64,000 nt of DNA. Source: Desulfovibrio sp. Lineage in GTDB: Bacteria > Desulfobacterota > Desulfovibrionia > Desulfovibrionales > Desulfovibrionaceae. The stretch's first letter is position 1; each line of letters opens with the position of its first letter. A program made the translations under genes and the position numbers. The notes under the pieces are model-generated. The model had not been told where the DNA came from. It ran no database searches and saw only the letters and a program-made list of their open reading frames with translations. The DNA is taken from assembly GCA_031287575.1 (NCBI GenBank), contig JAITSV010000056.1:62001-126000 (forward strand). Reading direction: 5' to 3'. Below, one piece after another: positions 28,091 through 38,171 of the stretch.

Positions 28091-31000
28091 CTACCCCTGC
28101 TCCTGCGGCACGGCCCGTTCGTTGCCCAGCGAGCGCCCCAGCTTGCGTTGCAGCCAGCGGCTCAGCCTGTCCATGTACATGTAGTACACCGGGGTGATGT
28201 ACAGGGTCAGCATCTGCGACACTATCAGGCCGCCCACCACGGCAAGGCCCAGCGGCCTGCGCTCCTCGGCGCCCGCGCCGAAGCCCACGGCGATGGGCAG
28301 CGCGCCCATGAGCGCGGCCATGGTGGTCATCATGATGGGCCGAAAGCGCACCAGGCAGCCGTGGAAGATGGCGTCCGCCGGGGCGCGGCCCTCCACCCGC
28401 TCGGACTCGATGGCGAAGTCGATCATCATGATGGCGTTCTTCTTCACGATGCCGATCAGCATGATGATGCCCACGAAGGCGTACAGGTTCAGGTCGTACC
28501 CGAAGAACATCAGCGTGAGCAGCGCGCCCATGCCCGCCGAAGGCAGGCCGGAGAGGATGGTCAGCGGGTGGATGAAGCTTTCGTACAGGATGCCCAGCAC
28601 GATGTAGATGACGAACACCGCCAGGGCCAGCAGCACGGTCATGCCTTGCAGCGAATTCTGGAAGGCCTGCGCCGTGCCCTGGAACGAGCCCACCACGTCG
28701 GCGGGCAACAGGGGCTCCGCCACCTGCTCGACCTGCGCCACCCCCTCGCCCAGGGCCACGCCGGGCCGCAGGTTGAACGACAGGGTCACCGAGGTCAACT
28801 GGCCGGAATGGTTCACCGACAGCGGCCCCACCCCCTCGCTCAGGCTGGCCAGGGTATCCAGCGGCACCAGCATGCCGGAATTGGCCCGCACGTACAGAAG
28901 CGGCAGCACGGATGCGTCGCGCTGGTATTCCGGCAGCAGTTCCAGCAGCACCGCGTAGTCGTTGGTGGGCGCGTAGATGGTGGAAACCTGGCGCGAACTG
29001 AAGCCCGACTGCAACGCCTCTTCCACCCGCTGGGCCGAAACGCCCAGCGCCGCCGCCTTGTCGCGGTGAATGGTCACGCGCACCTCGGGGTTCTTCAACT
29101 GCAAGTCGCTGGTCACGTCCTGCAGGCCGGGCAGGGTGCGCATCCGTTCTTCCAGCAGGGGGGCCACCCGGTACAACTCGTCGGTGTCCGGCCCCTGGAT
29201 GGTGTACTGGTACAGGCTCTTGGTGGTGCGCCCGCCGATGTTGATGGACGGCGGGTTGGACACGAAGGCCTGGATGCCGGGCAGGGTGTTCAGCCTGGGC
29301 CGCAGCCGCTGGATGATCTGTTCCGGCGTCTCCTTGCGCTCGTGGCGGTCCTTCAGCATGATCACCAGCCGCCCGGCGTTGCCGCCAAGGTTGGGGCCGC
29401 CCGATCCCACGATGGAGGTGAACGAGGCAATGGCCGGGTCCGCCGCCAGCACCGCGTGCAGGGCGGTCTGGTTGCGCACCATGGCGTCGAACGAGATGGA
29501 CTGGTCCGCCTCGGTGAAGCCGGAAAGCTGCCCCGTGTCGCCGCTGGGCAGAAAGCCCTTGGGCATGGCCACGAACAGCCACACCGTCAGACCCAGCACG
29601 CCCAATGACACGAGAAAGGTCATGAAGTGATGGCGGGTGGTGAAGCGCAGGCTGCGTTCGTAGATGTGCAGCAGCCCGTCGAAGAACGTCTCCAGCGCGT
29701 TGTAGACGCGCCCGTGGCGCTCGGCGCCGTGCGGCTTCAGGAAGCGGCTGCACAGCATGGGCGTGAGCGTCAGCGAGACCACGCCCGAAAGGCCGATGGC
29801 CACCATGATGACCACCGAGAATTCGCGGAACAGCCGCCCCACCACCCCGCCCATGAACAGCACGGGAATGAACACCGCCGCCAGCGAGATGGTCATGGAG
29901 ATGATGGTGAAGCCGATTTCCTTCGACCCGTCCAGGGCCGCCTGCATGACCGGCTTGCCCATTTCCTTGTGGCGCACGATGTTCTCGAGCATGACGATGG
30001 CGTCGTCCACCACGAAGCCCACGGCCAGGGTCAGGGCCATCAGCGACAGGTTGTCCAGGCTGTGCCCGAACACGTACATCAGGGCGAAGGTGCCCACCAC
30101 CGACATGGGCAGGGCCAGGCTGGGGATGACCGTGGCCGACAGGCTGCGCAAAAACAGGAAGATCACCAGCACCACCAGGCACACGGTGAGCACCAGGGTG
30201 AACTTCACGTCGTCCACCGATTCGCGGATGGTCTGCGAGCGGTCGTACATCACGTTCAGCTGCACGGACGCGGGCAACTGCCGCTCGAACGAGGGCAGCA
30301 GGTCCTTCACCGCGTTGACCACGGCCACGGTGTTGGAGCCGGGCTGGCGCTGCACGGCCAGCACGATGCCGCGCGTGTCGTTGAACCAGGTGAACTGCTT
30401 GTCCTGCTCCACGCTGTCGACCACCTGGCCAAGCTCGCCCAGGCGTACCGGCGCGCCGTCGCGCCAGGCCACCACCATGGGTCGGTACGACGCGGCGTCG
30501 AACAGCTGGCCGCTGGCCTGGATGTTGCGCGAGGTATGGTCCCCTTGCAGGGTGCCGGTGGGCAGGTTGACGTTGGAATCGGCAATGGCCGTGGCCACCT
30601 CGTCCAGGCCAAGGCCGCGCGTGGCCAGGGCGCGCGGGTCCACCTGGGCGCGCACCGCGTACTTCTGCGAGCCGTACACCTGCACCTGGGCCACCCCGGC
30701 CACCATGGAGATGCGCTGGGCCAGCATGGTGTCCGCATATTCGTTCACCTGCGACAGGGGCAGGGTGGGCGAGGTGAGCGCGATGTACAGGATGGGCTGG
30801 TCGGCGGGGTTGACCTTGCGGAAGTAGGGCGGGGTGGTCATGTCGTCGGGCAGGCGGCGCGCCGCCTGCGAGATGGCCGACTGCACGTCCAGCGCGGCCG
30901 CGTCGATGTCGCGGTCGAGGGCGAACTGGATGGTGATGCGGGTGCGCCCAAGGGTGCTCGACGAGGTCATGGAGTCGATGCCCGCGATGGTGGCGAACTG

Positions 31001-31207
31001 GCGCTCCAGCGGGGTGGCCACGGCGCTGGCCATGGTTTCCGGGTCGGCCCCGGAAAGTTCCGCCGTGACCTGGATGGTGGGAAAGTCCACGTTGGGCAGG
31101 TCGCTTACCGGCAGGTTGCGGTAGCCCACCACCCCGAACAGGAACATGGCCAGCATGACCAGACAGGTGGTCACCGGCCTGCGGATGAAGAACGCCGCGA
31201 TGTTCAC
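28091..31207 (-). CDS. RND efflux transporter, AcrB/MdtB-type inner-membrane pump
   Basis: A 1038-residue hydrophobe/amphiphile efflux RND pump, normal in length. It starts [19 protein letters not shown], as pumps of this family do, and has the proton-relay pair in GFVVDDAIVMLEN, the repeat GIVKKNAIMMIDF in the second half, and large periplasmic loops (SVQLNVMYDRSQTIRESVDD; VRVTIHRDKAAALGVSAQ). It should export drugs or amphiphiles together with the adaptor encoded next to it and an outer-membrane channel not found in this window. Its ATG overlaps the adaptor stop by 4 bp. Confidence 0.93.
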   Translation of the reverse strand: MNIAAFFIRRPVTTCLVMLAMFLFGVVGYRNLPVSDLPNVDFPTIQVTAELSGADPETMASAVATPLERQFATIAGIDSMTSSSTLGRTRITIQFALDRDIDAAALDVQSAISQAARRLPDDMTTPPYFRKVNPADQPILYIALTSPTLPLSQVNEYADTMLAQRISMVAGVAQVQVYGSQKYAVRAQVDPRALATRGLGLDEVATAIADSNVNLPTGTLQGDHTSRNIQASGQLFDAASYRPMVVAWRDGAPVRLGELGQVVDSVEQDKQFTWFNDTRGIVLAVQRQPGSNTVAVVNAVKDLLPSFERQLPASVQLNVMYDRSQTIRESVDDVKFTLVLTVCLVVLVIFLFLRSLSATVIPSLALPMSVVGTFALMYVFGHSLDNLSLMALTLAVGFVVDDAIVMLENIVRHKEMGKPVMQAALDGSKEIGFTIISMTISLAAVFIPVLFMGGVVGRLFREFSVVIMVAIGLSGVVSLTLTPMLCSRFLKPHGAERHGRVYNALETFFDGLLHIYERSLRFTTRHHFMTFLVSLGVLGLTVWLFVAMPKGFLPSGDTGQLSGFTEADQSISFDAMVRNQTALHAVLAADPAIASFTSIVGSGGPNLGGNAGRLVIMLKDRHERKETPEQIIQRLRPRLNTLPGIQAFVSNPPSINIGGRTTKSLYQYTIQGPDTDELYRVAPLLEERMRTLPGLQDVTSDLQLKNPEVRVTIHRDKAAALGVSAQRVEEALQSGFSSRQVSTIYAPTNDYAVLLELLPEYQRDASVLPLLYVRANSGMLVPLDTLASLSEGVGPLSVNHSGQLTSVTLSFNLRPGVALGEGVAQVEQVAEPLLPADVVGSFQGTAQAFQNSLQGMTVLLALAVFVIYIVLGILYESFIHPLTILSGLPSAGMGALLTLMFFGYDLNLYAFVGIIMLIGIVKKNAIMMIDFAIESERVEGRAPADAIFHGCLVRFRPIMMTTMAALMGALPIAVGFGAGAEERRPLGLAVVGGLIVSQMLTLYITPVYYMYMDRLSRWLQRKLGRSLGNERAVPQEQG

Positions 31208-32544
31208 TGGCGCGCCTCCGCCGGGGCCGCGCCCGTGGCGCCCGCCTCGCCCGGTTTTGCGCCCTGCCCGCCGGGTTCGCCGGATTTTGCGGCAGATTCG
31301 CCCGGCGTTGCCGGCTGCCCGCCGGAAACCGCCCCGGCGGAGGCCTTTTCCTCCACCACGGCACCGGGGGTCAGGCGCAGGTGACCGTCAATGACCACCC
31401 GTTCGCCCGGGACCACGCCCTCCTCGATCACCACCAGGCCGTCATGGGCAAGGCCGGTGCGCACCTTGCGCAGCTGCACGGTGTTGTCCTGGCCCACCAC
31501 GTAGGCGAACAGCCCCTGGCTGCCGGTCTGCACCGCCTGCGCGGGCACCACCACGGCGCCGGGGACCTGGCCCAGCTCCACGTACACGTCCACGAACTGG
31601 CCGGGCCACAGCACGCGCGCCTCATTGGCGAAGGTGCCGCGCATGCGGATGGTGCCGGTGGCGGTGTTCACCGTGTTGTCCACGAAGGTCACCGTGCCGC
31701 GCGCCGACACCCCGCCCCCGCCGCTGCCGGAACCGGGCACCCGCGCCTCCACCGGCACGCCCCCGGCGGCCATGCGCGCGCGGGCGGCGGCCAGGTGCAT
31801 TTCCGGCAGGGCGAAGCCCGCGTAGATGGGCTCTATCTGGTCGATGACCACCAGCACGGTATCCGCCCCGGCGCGCACCATGTTGCCCAGGTCCACCTTG
31901 ACCTGCCCGGCGCGGCCCGACATGGGCGCAACGATGGTGGTGTAAGAAAGCTGCACCTTGGCCGTCTCCACCGAGGCCTCGTCGGCGCGCACGGTGGCGC
32001 GCAGCGAATCGGCGGAGGACCGGTACTGCTCGTACTGGTCGCGGCTGACGTAGCCGTCGGCCACCAGCTTTTCGAAGCGGCGCACGTCCTCGTCGGCCTT
32101 GGCCAGCAGCACGCGGTCGCGTTGCAGCTTGGCCTGGGCCTCGTTCAGCGCCGCCTCCAGCGCACGGCGGTCCACGGTGAACAGCAGGTCGCCCTTGCGC
32201 ACGTCCTGCCCCTCCCTGAAATGCACGCCCACGATCTGGCCGTCCACGCGCGACTTCACGGACACCGTGGCGTACGGTTCCACGTTGCCCACGGTGCGCA
32301 CCACCACGGGCAGGTCGCGCTTTTCGGCAAGGGCGGTGGCCACGGGCACGGGCCGCTTCTGGGCCTTGGCCTTGGCGGCGTCGTCACCGCCGGAACACCC
32401 TGCCAGCATGGCCAGCAGCGACAGCAGGACGGCCAGGACGGGCAGGGCTGGCAGGAGGGCCGCCGCGCGCCGGATGGGTGCAACGGTACATGGGGCGGCG
32501 GGGCGGGGCCGGAATTGGGGTCTGGACTGGACGTCGATGTTCAT
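31204..32544 (-). CDS. RND periplasmic adaptor lipoprotein (membrane fusion protein)
   Basis: A 446-residue adaptor of the AcrA/MdtA family. The lipobox LLAMLAGC places the lipid-carrying cysteine at residue 50. It has the biotinyl-lipoyl halves ([40 protein letters not shown]), an alpha-helical hairpin between them, a beta-barrel ([16 protein letters not shown]) and a membrane-proximal domain. The last 45 residues are Gly/Ala/Glu/Pro-rich. Start and stop overlap both neighbours by ATGA, giving a tight tetR-adaptor-pump operon. Confidence 0.9.
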   Translation of the reverse strand: MNIDVQSRPQFRPRPAAPCTVAPIRRAAALLPALPVLAVLLSLLAMLAGCSGGDDAAKAKAQKRPVPVATALAEKRDLPVVVRTVGNVEPYATVSVKSRVDGQIVGVHFREGQDVRKGDLLFTVDRRALEAALNEAQAKLQRDRVLLAKADEDVRRFEKLVADGYVSRDQYEQYRSSADSLRATVRADEASVETAKVQLSYTTIVAPMSGRAGQVKVDLGNMVRAGADTVLVVIDQIEPIYAGFALPEMHLAAARARMAAGGVPVEARVPGSGSGGGGVSARGTVTFVDNTVNTATGTIRMRGTFANEARVLWPGQFVDVYVELGQVPGAVVVPAQAVQTGSQGLFAYVVGQDNTVQLRKVRTGLAHDGLVVIEEGVVPGERVVIDGHLRLTPGAVVEEKASAGAVSGGQPATPGESAAKSGEPGGQGAKPGEAGATGAAPAEARQ

Positions 32545-33560
32545 GCGGGGTTCCGTTGGCGGCTGGGAGTGGGGGGAGTGGATGCGGCGCTCGACGTGGC
32601 GCCGTCGGGGCTGCCGGTACTGTCTGTATTGTCTGGGCTGTCTCTGAAATCCGGGCTGTCTCTGAAATTTGGGCATTCGGGGCGGGCGGCACGCAGCCGC
32701 TCGCGCAGGGCGGCGATGCCCGCCAGTGAAAAGGCGGTGATGTGCTCCTCCAACTCGTCGAGGCTGGCGGCATCGTACGAAATTTCGGGGTACAGCAGCG
32801 GAATGACGTTGCGGGCGAAGTGATGGTGCAGGCTCTGCCCCACCACGCTCAGCGCGCACAGGGCCACGGCGCGGCTGCGGTCCGGCTCGTCCAGCAGTTC
32901 GCGCACCGTTTCGGCCAGGTAGCCCGCGCGCGTGCCGATGACCTTGCCCACGATGTCGCCGATGACCCCGGTGGGGTCGGTCATCTCGCGGATGAGCAGC
33001 CGGTTGTACCATTCCGGGCGGCGCGAACCGCGCGTGCGGTGCAACTGCGAGCGGATGAAGGCGCGCAGCCGGGCTTCCGGCGCGGCGGCCCCGGACGGGC
33101 CGTCGGCAACGCCGCCGGGCACGCGGACGGACATGCGAACGGACATGCCCGATGGGCACGACGACGGAGGCAGCGGCGGCTCCGGAAAGGGTTGCAGCAG
33201 CACCGCGCGGTACAGGCCCTGCTTGTCCCCGAAGTGGTATTTCACCAGGGCCACGTTGACGCCCGCGCGGCGGCATATCTCGCGCAGCGAGGCGCGGTGG
33301 AAGCCCAGTTCCGCAAAGGTCTCGCCCGCGGCGGCCATGATGCGCACCCGGCTGTCCGGAGTCTGGCTGTCTTGGGCTTGACTGTCCGGGACCTGGCCAT
33401 CCCGATCCGTTGCCCCGGCAAGCGGATTGACGGGCGCGGCCAGAGGGGAAGCCGGTGCCCGCTCCTGCGTGGTCACGCCCCGCGTGGCCGTGCGCGGTTC
33501 GCGCCCGGTGGCCGTTGCGGGGGTGGCTGGGGTTTGGCGGGCAGGCAGGGCGTCGTGCAT
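32541..33560 (-). CDS. TetR-family repressor, CecR-like
   Basis: A 339-residue regulator heading the efflux operon. The helix-turn-helix is at about residues 85-130 ([38 protein letters not shown]). The C-terminal domain ([37 protein letters not shown]) resembles the DUF1956 domain of E. coli CecR. It is longer than usual because of disordered ends with degenerate repeats ([24 protein letters not shown]) and an internal Pro/Ser insert. The ATG at 33560 is chosen because the frame before it is poor. The palindrome at 33703-33720 is the likely operator. Confidence 0.8.
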   Translation of the reverse strand: MHDALPARQTPATPATATGREPRTATRGVTTQERAPASPLAAPVNPLAGATDRDGQVPDSQAQDSQTPDSRVRIMAAAGETFAELGFHRASLREICRRAGVNVALVKYHFGDKQGLYRAVLLQPFPEPPLPPSSCPSGMSVRMSVRVPGGVADGPSGAAAPEARLRAFIRSQLHRTRGSRRPEWYNRLLIREMTDPTGVIGDIVGKVIGTRAGYLAETVRELLDEPDRSRAVALCALSVVGQSLHHHFARNVIPLLYPEISYDAASLDELEEHITAFSLAGIAALRERLRAARPECPNFRDSPDFRDSPDNTDSTGSPDGATSSAASTPPTPSRQRNPA

Positions 33561-33702
33561 GAGGCATCCCGACGGCGCGGCCACGGGCGGCCACGGCAAA
33601 AGGAGGGCGGCCCCGATCCGGCAAGCGGATGCTGGGGGCCATGCGCGGGCCCGCCGATGCGGGCCGGACATCTCCGGTCTTACCCGGAGGGCGTTCGGCC
33701 TA

Positions 33703-33720
33703 CTTAAACGAGTGTTTAAG
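33703..33720. promoter_or_regulatory. Palindromic operator upstream of the TetR/efflux operon
   Basis: CTTAAAC, GAGT, GTTTAAG: a perfect 7-bp inverted repeat about 143 bp before the tetR start, in an AT-rich pocket. The size and symmetry are typical of TetR-family operators and suggest autoregulation. Confidence 0.6.
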
Positions 33721-34357
33721 AAAGTCAATAGCCCGTCAACACATTGTAATAAAAGGTCATCGAAACCTCGTTACGCTAAGGCTCCCCCATCCCGCCGCTT
33801 GTGCCCATTCGTCACATGCTCCACCGGGCGCACTCACTCCCCGCCCTGCGCGGGCGACACCCCGTTGCGCGCTCCATGCCGCCCGTACCAACGAATGTGC
33901 CGCAGCGCGCCTCGCCCCGTACTCCGGTGGCGCCACAGTGGGTCCGGGCCCTGAAACGCGTGACGGCACCACGCCGCGCTCCGGCATCGCCGCCGGAACC
34001 TCCTTTCCGTCCTTGCCACGCACCACCCGGCAACGGAGAGGACAATGGCCCAACGGCCCGCCCCCTGCGGCATGGCGACCATCCCGAAGAGTTCCCGCGT
34101 CCGTGACATTGCTCCATGCTTGTGCAAATAAAAGCAATACTCACATATGAGACACGAGCTAATTCCTACCTGCCAATTGGACTGTGCAACCAACCACCTG
34201 TAGTATTTTACAATTCCCTTGACGTTTCCGTGTTGCCGGGACATAGAATCCGTGCGGGAATCCAAGGGCCCATGCCTGTAGGGGCATGCAATCCGTGAGC
34301 GGCGACGTCCACCCGGAGGTGTCGCGGCTCTCCTTTGTCCTTTGTTACGAGGTGCGT
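33721..34357. promoter_or_regulatory. Upstream region and probable promoter of the ech operon
   Basis: No gene is supported. An AT-rich segment (34110-34220) precedes TTGACG (34219-34224) and TAGAAT (34244-34249), spacing 19 bp, a plausible though long-spaced promoter. A small hairpin CATGCC/GGCATG (about 34271-34287) lies in the leader, about 70 nt before echA. I saw no clear Fnr/HcpR-type palindrome. Confidence 0.45.
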
Positions 34358-36304
34358 ATGCTGGACACCCTTGTCTTTGGAAGCGTCGTGTTTCCACTCT
34401 TAGCTGCCCTGGCGGTCTATTTCGTCAGGGGCGACGCCGCGCGCAACATCATCGTCCCGGTATCGGTGGCGATAACCGCCGCGGCGGCGGTGGGACTGGC
34501 GGGCCTCGGCTCGTTCTCCTACTCGCCCCAAGCCATTCTTGGCGTCAGCCTCAACGGCCTGATCACCGTTCTTGATTTCGCCCTGCTCGGGTTCATCTTT
34601 CTCATCGCGCTGCGCATGGGCAACCTGCTCATCATGGGCCTGACGGCCCTGCAGGTGCTGGGCATGGTCTATCTGGACTTCTTCCTGATGGATCACGGCG
34701 CGCAGGTCACCGGCTTCTACGCCGACAGCCTGTCGCTGACCATGGTGCTGATCATTTCCATCGTGGGGGGCCTGATCTGTTTTTACGGCCTCGGCTACAT
34801 GAAGGAGCACGAGGAGCACCTGCACCTCGCCAAGAGCCGCCAACCGCGGTTCTTCTTTTTCATGCTGCTCTTCCTGGGCGCCATGAACGGCCTGGTGCTG
34901 GCCAACAACCTGTCGTGGATGTACTTCTTCTGGGAAGTGACCACCCTGTGCTCGTTCATGCTCATCGGGCATGACGGCACCGACGAGGCCAAGACCAACG
35001 CCACCCGCGCCCTGTGGATGAACATGGCGGGCGGCGTCGCCTTCGTGGCCGCGCTCATGTTCCTGCAGAAGAGCACGGGCACCCTTTCGGTGCAGGACAT
35101 CCTGGCCAGGTCGGCCGCCCCGGGCATGAAGACCGCGGCAATGCTGCTGCCCATGGCCTTCCTGTGCTTCGCGGGCTTCACCAAGGCCGCGCAGGTGCCC
35201 TTCCAGAGCTGGCTGTGCGGCGCCATGGTCGCGCCCACCCCGGTTTCCGCGCTGCTGCACTCGTCCACCATGGTCAAGGCGGGCGTGTATCTGGTCATCC
35301 GCATGGCTCCGGCCTACCAGGGCACCATGCTCTCCGCCGCCGTGGCCATCTTCGGCGCGTTCACCTTCATCGCCGCCTCCGCCCTGGCCGTGGGCCAGAG
35401 CAACGGCAAGAAGGTGCTGGCCTACTCCACCATCGCCAACCTGGGCCTGATCATCGCCTGCGCGGGCATCAACACCTCGGCCGCCATCGCCGCCGCCGTG
35501 ATGCTGATCATCTTCCACGCCATCTCCAAGGGCCTGCTGTTCCTGTGCGTGGGCGCCATCGAGCAGAAGATCGGCTCGCGCGACATCGAGGCCATGCGCG
35601 GCCTGTTCAAGGTGATGCCCCGCACCGCGGTGATCACCGTGATCGGCATCGTGACCATGATGCTGCCGCCCTTCGGCATGCTGCTGGCCAAGTGGATGGC
35701 CCTCGAATCCGCCGCCACCGCCACCGCCGCCATGCCTCCGCTGGTGATCATGCTGGCCCTCGGCAGCGCCCTGACGGTGCTGTTCTGGGCCCGCTGGGCC
35801 GGCGTGATGCTGGGCTCCACCATGCCGGGCGAAAACCCGCCCGCCGAACGCCAGCCCTTCTCGGTGCGCCTGCCCCTGCTGCTGCTGGCCGCCGGTGCCG
35901 TGGGCCTGTCGCTGCTCTCCCCCTTCGTCTACAGCGTGCTGGTGGCCCCGGCCACGGCCCTGTACGCCAAGGCGTCCGCCTACACCGTCTCCATGGGCGT
36001 GTTCGAGAACAACGCCGGGGTGTTCGCGGTGTACCCGCTGTTCCTGCTGCTGGGCGTGGGCTTCATGTACGCCCTGCGCGCCGCGAAGAAGGTCGGCCCC
36101 GAAGCGGCCAGCCTGCCCTACATGGGCGGCTCGCAGAAGGTGGTGGACGGCAAGATCGGCTTCAACGGCCCCATGAACGGGTTCGTGGAAACCGTCGCCG
36201 GCAACTACTACCTGGAAGCCCTGTTCGGTGAATCCAGACTCTCGAAGTCCATCAACGTGATCGCCATCGTGCTGCTTGCGGTCATGCTCGGGGGGGTGCT
36301 GTAA
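34358..36304 (+). CDS. echA: Ech hydrogenase subunit EchA, NuoL/MrpA-like membrane subunit
   Basis: A 648-residue integral membrane protein related to the antiporter-like subunits of complex I, which in Ech hydrogenase carries ion translocation. It has about 14-16 hydrophobic segments, with conserved charged or polar spots such as WMYFFWEVTTLCSFMLIGHD, FTKAAQVPFQSWLCGAM, PTPVSALLHSSTMVKAGVYL and LIIFHAISKGLLFLCVGAIE. The ATG at 34358 follows GAGGTG; the frame is open upstream but without support. The stop overlaps echB (TAATG). Confidence 0.93.
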   Translation: MLDTLVFGSVVFPLLAALAVYFVRGDAARNIIVPVSVAITAAAAVGLAGLGSFSYSPQAILGVSLNGLITVLDFALLGFIFLIALRMGNLLIMGLTALQVLGMVYLDFFLMDHGAQVTGFYADSLSLTMVLIISIVGGLICFYGLGYMKEHEEHLHLAKSRQPRFFFFMLLFLGAMNGLVLANNLSWMYFFWEVTTLCSFMLIGHDGTDEAKTNATRALWMNMAGGVAFVAALMFLQKSTGTLSVQDILARSAAPGMKTAAMLLPMAFLCFAGFTKAAQVPFQSWLCGAMVAPTPVSALLHSSTMVKAGVYLVIRMAPAYQGTMLSAAVAIFGAFTFIAASALAVGQSNGKKVLAYSTIANLGLIIACAGINTSAAIAAAVMLIIFHAISKGLLFLCVGAIEQKIGSRDIEAMRGLFKVMPRTAVITVIGIVTMMLPPFGMLLAKWMALESAATATAAMPPLVIMLALGSALTVLFWARWAGVMLGSTMPGENPPAERQPFSVRLPLLLLAAGAVGLSLLSPFVYSVLVAPATALYAKASAYTVSMGVFENNAGVFAVYPLFLLLGVGFMYALRAAKKVGPEAASLPYMGGSQKVVDGKIGFNGPMNGFVETVAGNYYLEALFGESRLSKSINVIAIVLLAVMLGGVL

Positions 36305-37152
36305 TGCTGACGTTCATCGCCGCTCTCATCGGGCTTGCCCTCACCCCGGTGGTCGGGGGCCTTCTGGCCGGGGTCGACCGCCGCGTCACCGCCCGCCTCC
36401 AGTCCCGCTTCGGGCCGCCCATCCTCCAGCCGTTCTACGACGTGCTGAAGCTGCTGGGCAAAGCGCCCATGGTGGTCAACTCGTGGCAGGTCATGTCGGC
36501 CTACATCTACGTGATGTCCTCCGCCCTGGCCGTGCTGCTGTTCTTCATGCAGGGCGACCTCTTGCTGCTCTTCTTCGTCATGACCATCGGCGCGGTGTTC
36601 CAGGTGGTGGGCGCGCTGTCCGTGCCTTCTCCCTACGCCCAGGTGGGCGCCCAGCGCGAACTGCTGCAGATGCTGGCCTACGAGCCGCTGATCATCGTGG
36701 TGTTCGTGGGCATTTCCATGGCCACCGGCAGCTTCAAGATCGCCGACGTGTACGCCATGGACAAGCCGCTGCTGCTCAGCATGCCCTTCCTGTTCATCGC
36801 GCTGGGCTACGCGCTGACCATCAAGCTGCGCAAGTCGCCCTTCGACATCTCGGCCTGCCACCATGCCCACCAGGAACTGGTGCGCGGCGTGCTGACCGAA
36901 TACTCCGGCCCGCACCTGGCGCTGCTGGAAATCGGCCACTGGTTCGACGTGGTGCTCATCCTGGGCCTGTGCTCGCTGTTCTGGCACACCAGCATCGTGG
37001 GCATGGTCGCCCTGCTGGTGGTGACCTACGCGGCGGAAATCCTGATCGACAACATCTGCGCGCGCATGACCTGGCCGTGGATGCTCAAGAACGTACTGGG
37101 CGTGGGTCTCGTGTTGTCGGTGTTCAACCTGCTCTGGCTCTACGTCAGCTAA
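36304..37152 (+). CDS. echB: Ech hydrogenase subunit EchB, NuoH-like membrane subunit
   Basis: A 282-residue membrane protein homologous to NuoH, which links the hydrogenase module to the ion-pumping subunit. It has the cytoplasmic loops RRVTARLQSRFGPPILQPFY and KLRKSPFDISACHHAHQELV, with EYSGPHLALLEIGHWFD, all hallmarks of the family, and eight membrane segments. One base overlaps echA. Confidence 0.94.
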   Translation: MLTFIAALIGLALTPVVGGLLAGVDRRVTARLQSRFGPPILQPFYDVLKLLGKAPMVVNSWQVMSAYIYVMSSALAVLLFFMQGDLLLLFFVMTIGAVFQVVGALSVPSPYAQVGAQRELLQMLAYEPLIIVVFVGISMATGSFKIADVYAMDKPLLLSMPFLFIALGYALTIKLRKSPFDISACHHAHQELVRGVLTEYSGPHLALLEIGHWFDVVLILGLCSLFWHTSIVGMVALLVVTYAAEILIDNICARMTWPWMLKNVLGVGLVLSVFNLLWLYVS

Positions 37153-37167
37153 GGGGAGGAGGCGATA

Positions 37168-37641
37168 ATGGGTCTGCTTGAAAACTGGATCAACAAGGGC
37201 CGTCTGAAGTCCCCGTGGGTCGTCCATTTCGACTGCGGGTCGTGCAACGGCTGCGATATCGAGGTGCTGGCCTGCCTTACCCCCGTCTTCGACGTGGAGC
37301 GTTTCGGCATCATCAACGTGGGCAACCCCAAGCATGCCGACGTGCTGCTGGTCACCGGCACGGTGAACCACCGCAACAAGAAGGTGCTGAAGAACATCTA
37401 CGACCAGATGCCCGATCCCAAGGCCGTCATCGCCATCGGGGCGTGCGGCACCTCGGGCGGGGTGTTCCGCGAGTGCTACAACGTGGTGGGCGGCGTCGAC
37501 CAGGTCATCCCGGTGGACGTGTACGTACCCGGCTGCCCGGCCAAGCCCGACGCCATCATCGACGGCGTCGTCACCGCCCTTGACGTGGTGAAGGCCAAGC
37601 TCGGCCTTGGCGAAATGCCCAAGGTGACCGTCATCGACTAG
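37168..37641 (+). CDS. echC: Ech hydrogenase subunit EchC, small subunit
   Basis: A 157-residue NuoB-like small subunit carrying the proximal [4Fe-4S] cluster. The probable ligands are C23 and C26 in FDCGSCNGCD, the cysteine in AIGACGTSGG and that in VPGCPAKPDAI. It passes electrons between the EchE active site and the EchF clusters. GGGGAGGAGG lies 16-7 bp before the ATG, a strong ribosome site. Confidence 0.95.
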   Translation: MGLLENWINKGRLKSPWVVHFDCGSCNGCDIEVLACLTPVFDVERFGIINVGNPKHADVLLVTGTVNHRNKKVLKNIYDQMPDPKAVIAIGACGTSGGVFRECYNVVGGVDQVIPVDVYVPGCPAKPDAIIDGVVTALDVVKAKLGLGEMPKVTVID

Positions 37642-37766
37642 GCCGCACGGCGGGGTGCCCCGCCGACGTCCGCGCCGTTTCGCCGCATGTTCGCGGACAA
37701 AACGGGCGCGAACCCTCAAGCGCCGGAACGACCGGCGAGCCCCGGCACGGGGCAACGAGGACAGCA

Positions 37767-38159
37767 ATGCCCACGCACAGCGAAATACTGAACGCAACAC
37801 CCATCGCCGCGGATGCCGTGGTCGCGCAGGCCAAGAGCATGTTCGACCAGGGCTACCGCCTGGTCACCATGTCCGTGGTGGACCTGGGCGACGGCAACGT
37901 GGATATCTTCTACCACTACGACCTGAACAACGAGATGACCCACTTCCGGCTGACCCATCCCAAGGACAAGCCGGTTCCCAGCATCTCGCCCGTCTACTTC
38001 GCCGCGCTGCTGGTCGAGAATGAATCGCGCGACCACTTCAACCTGCAGTTCGACGGCCTGGTGCTGGACTTCAACCGCACCCTGTACCTGGACGAGGAAA
38101 TCACCTCGACCATCTCGGCGCCGTTCTGCAAGATCTCCACCATCCAGAAAAAGGATTAA
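37767..38159 (+). CDS. echD: Ech hydrogenase subunit EchD, NuoC-like
   Basis: A 130-residue soluble subunit related to the NuoC (30 kDa) family of complex I, with no metal-binding motif. Typical segments are YRLVTMSVVDLGDGNVDIFY and PSISPVYFAALLVENESRDH followed by FNLQFDGLVLDFNRTLYLD. It lies 125 bp after echC and 12 bp before echE. The gap to echC is the longest inside the operon and shows no element of its own. Confidence 0.88.
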   Translation: MPTHSEILNATPIAADAVVAQAKSMFDQGYRLVTMSVVDLGDGNVDIFYHYDLNNEMTHFRLTHPKDKPVPSISPVYFAALLVENESRDHFNLQFDGLVLDFNRTLYLDEEITSTISAPFCKISTIQKKD

Positions 38160-38171
38160 GAGGTAGGTCTC

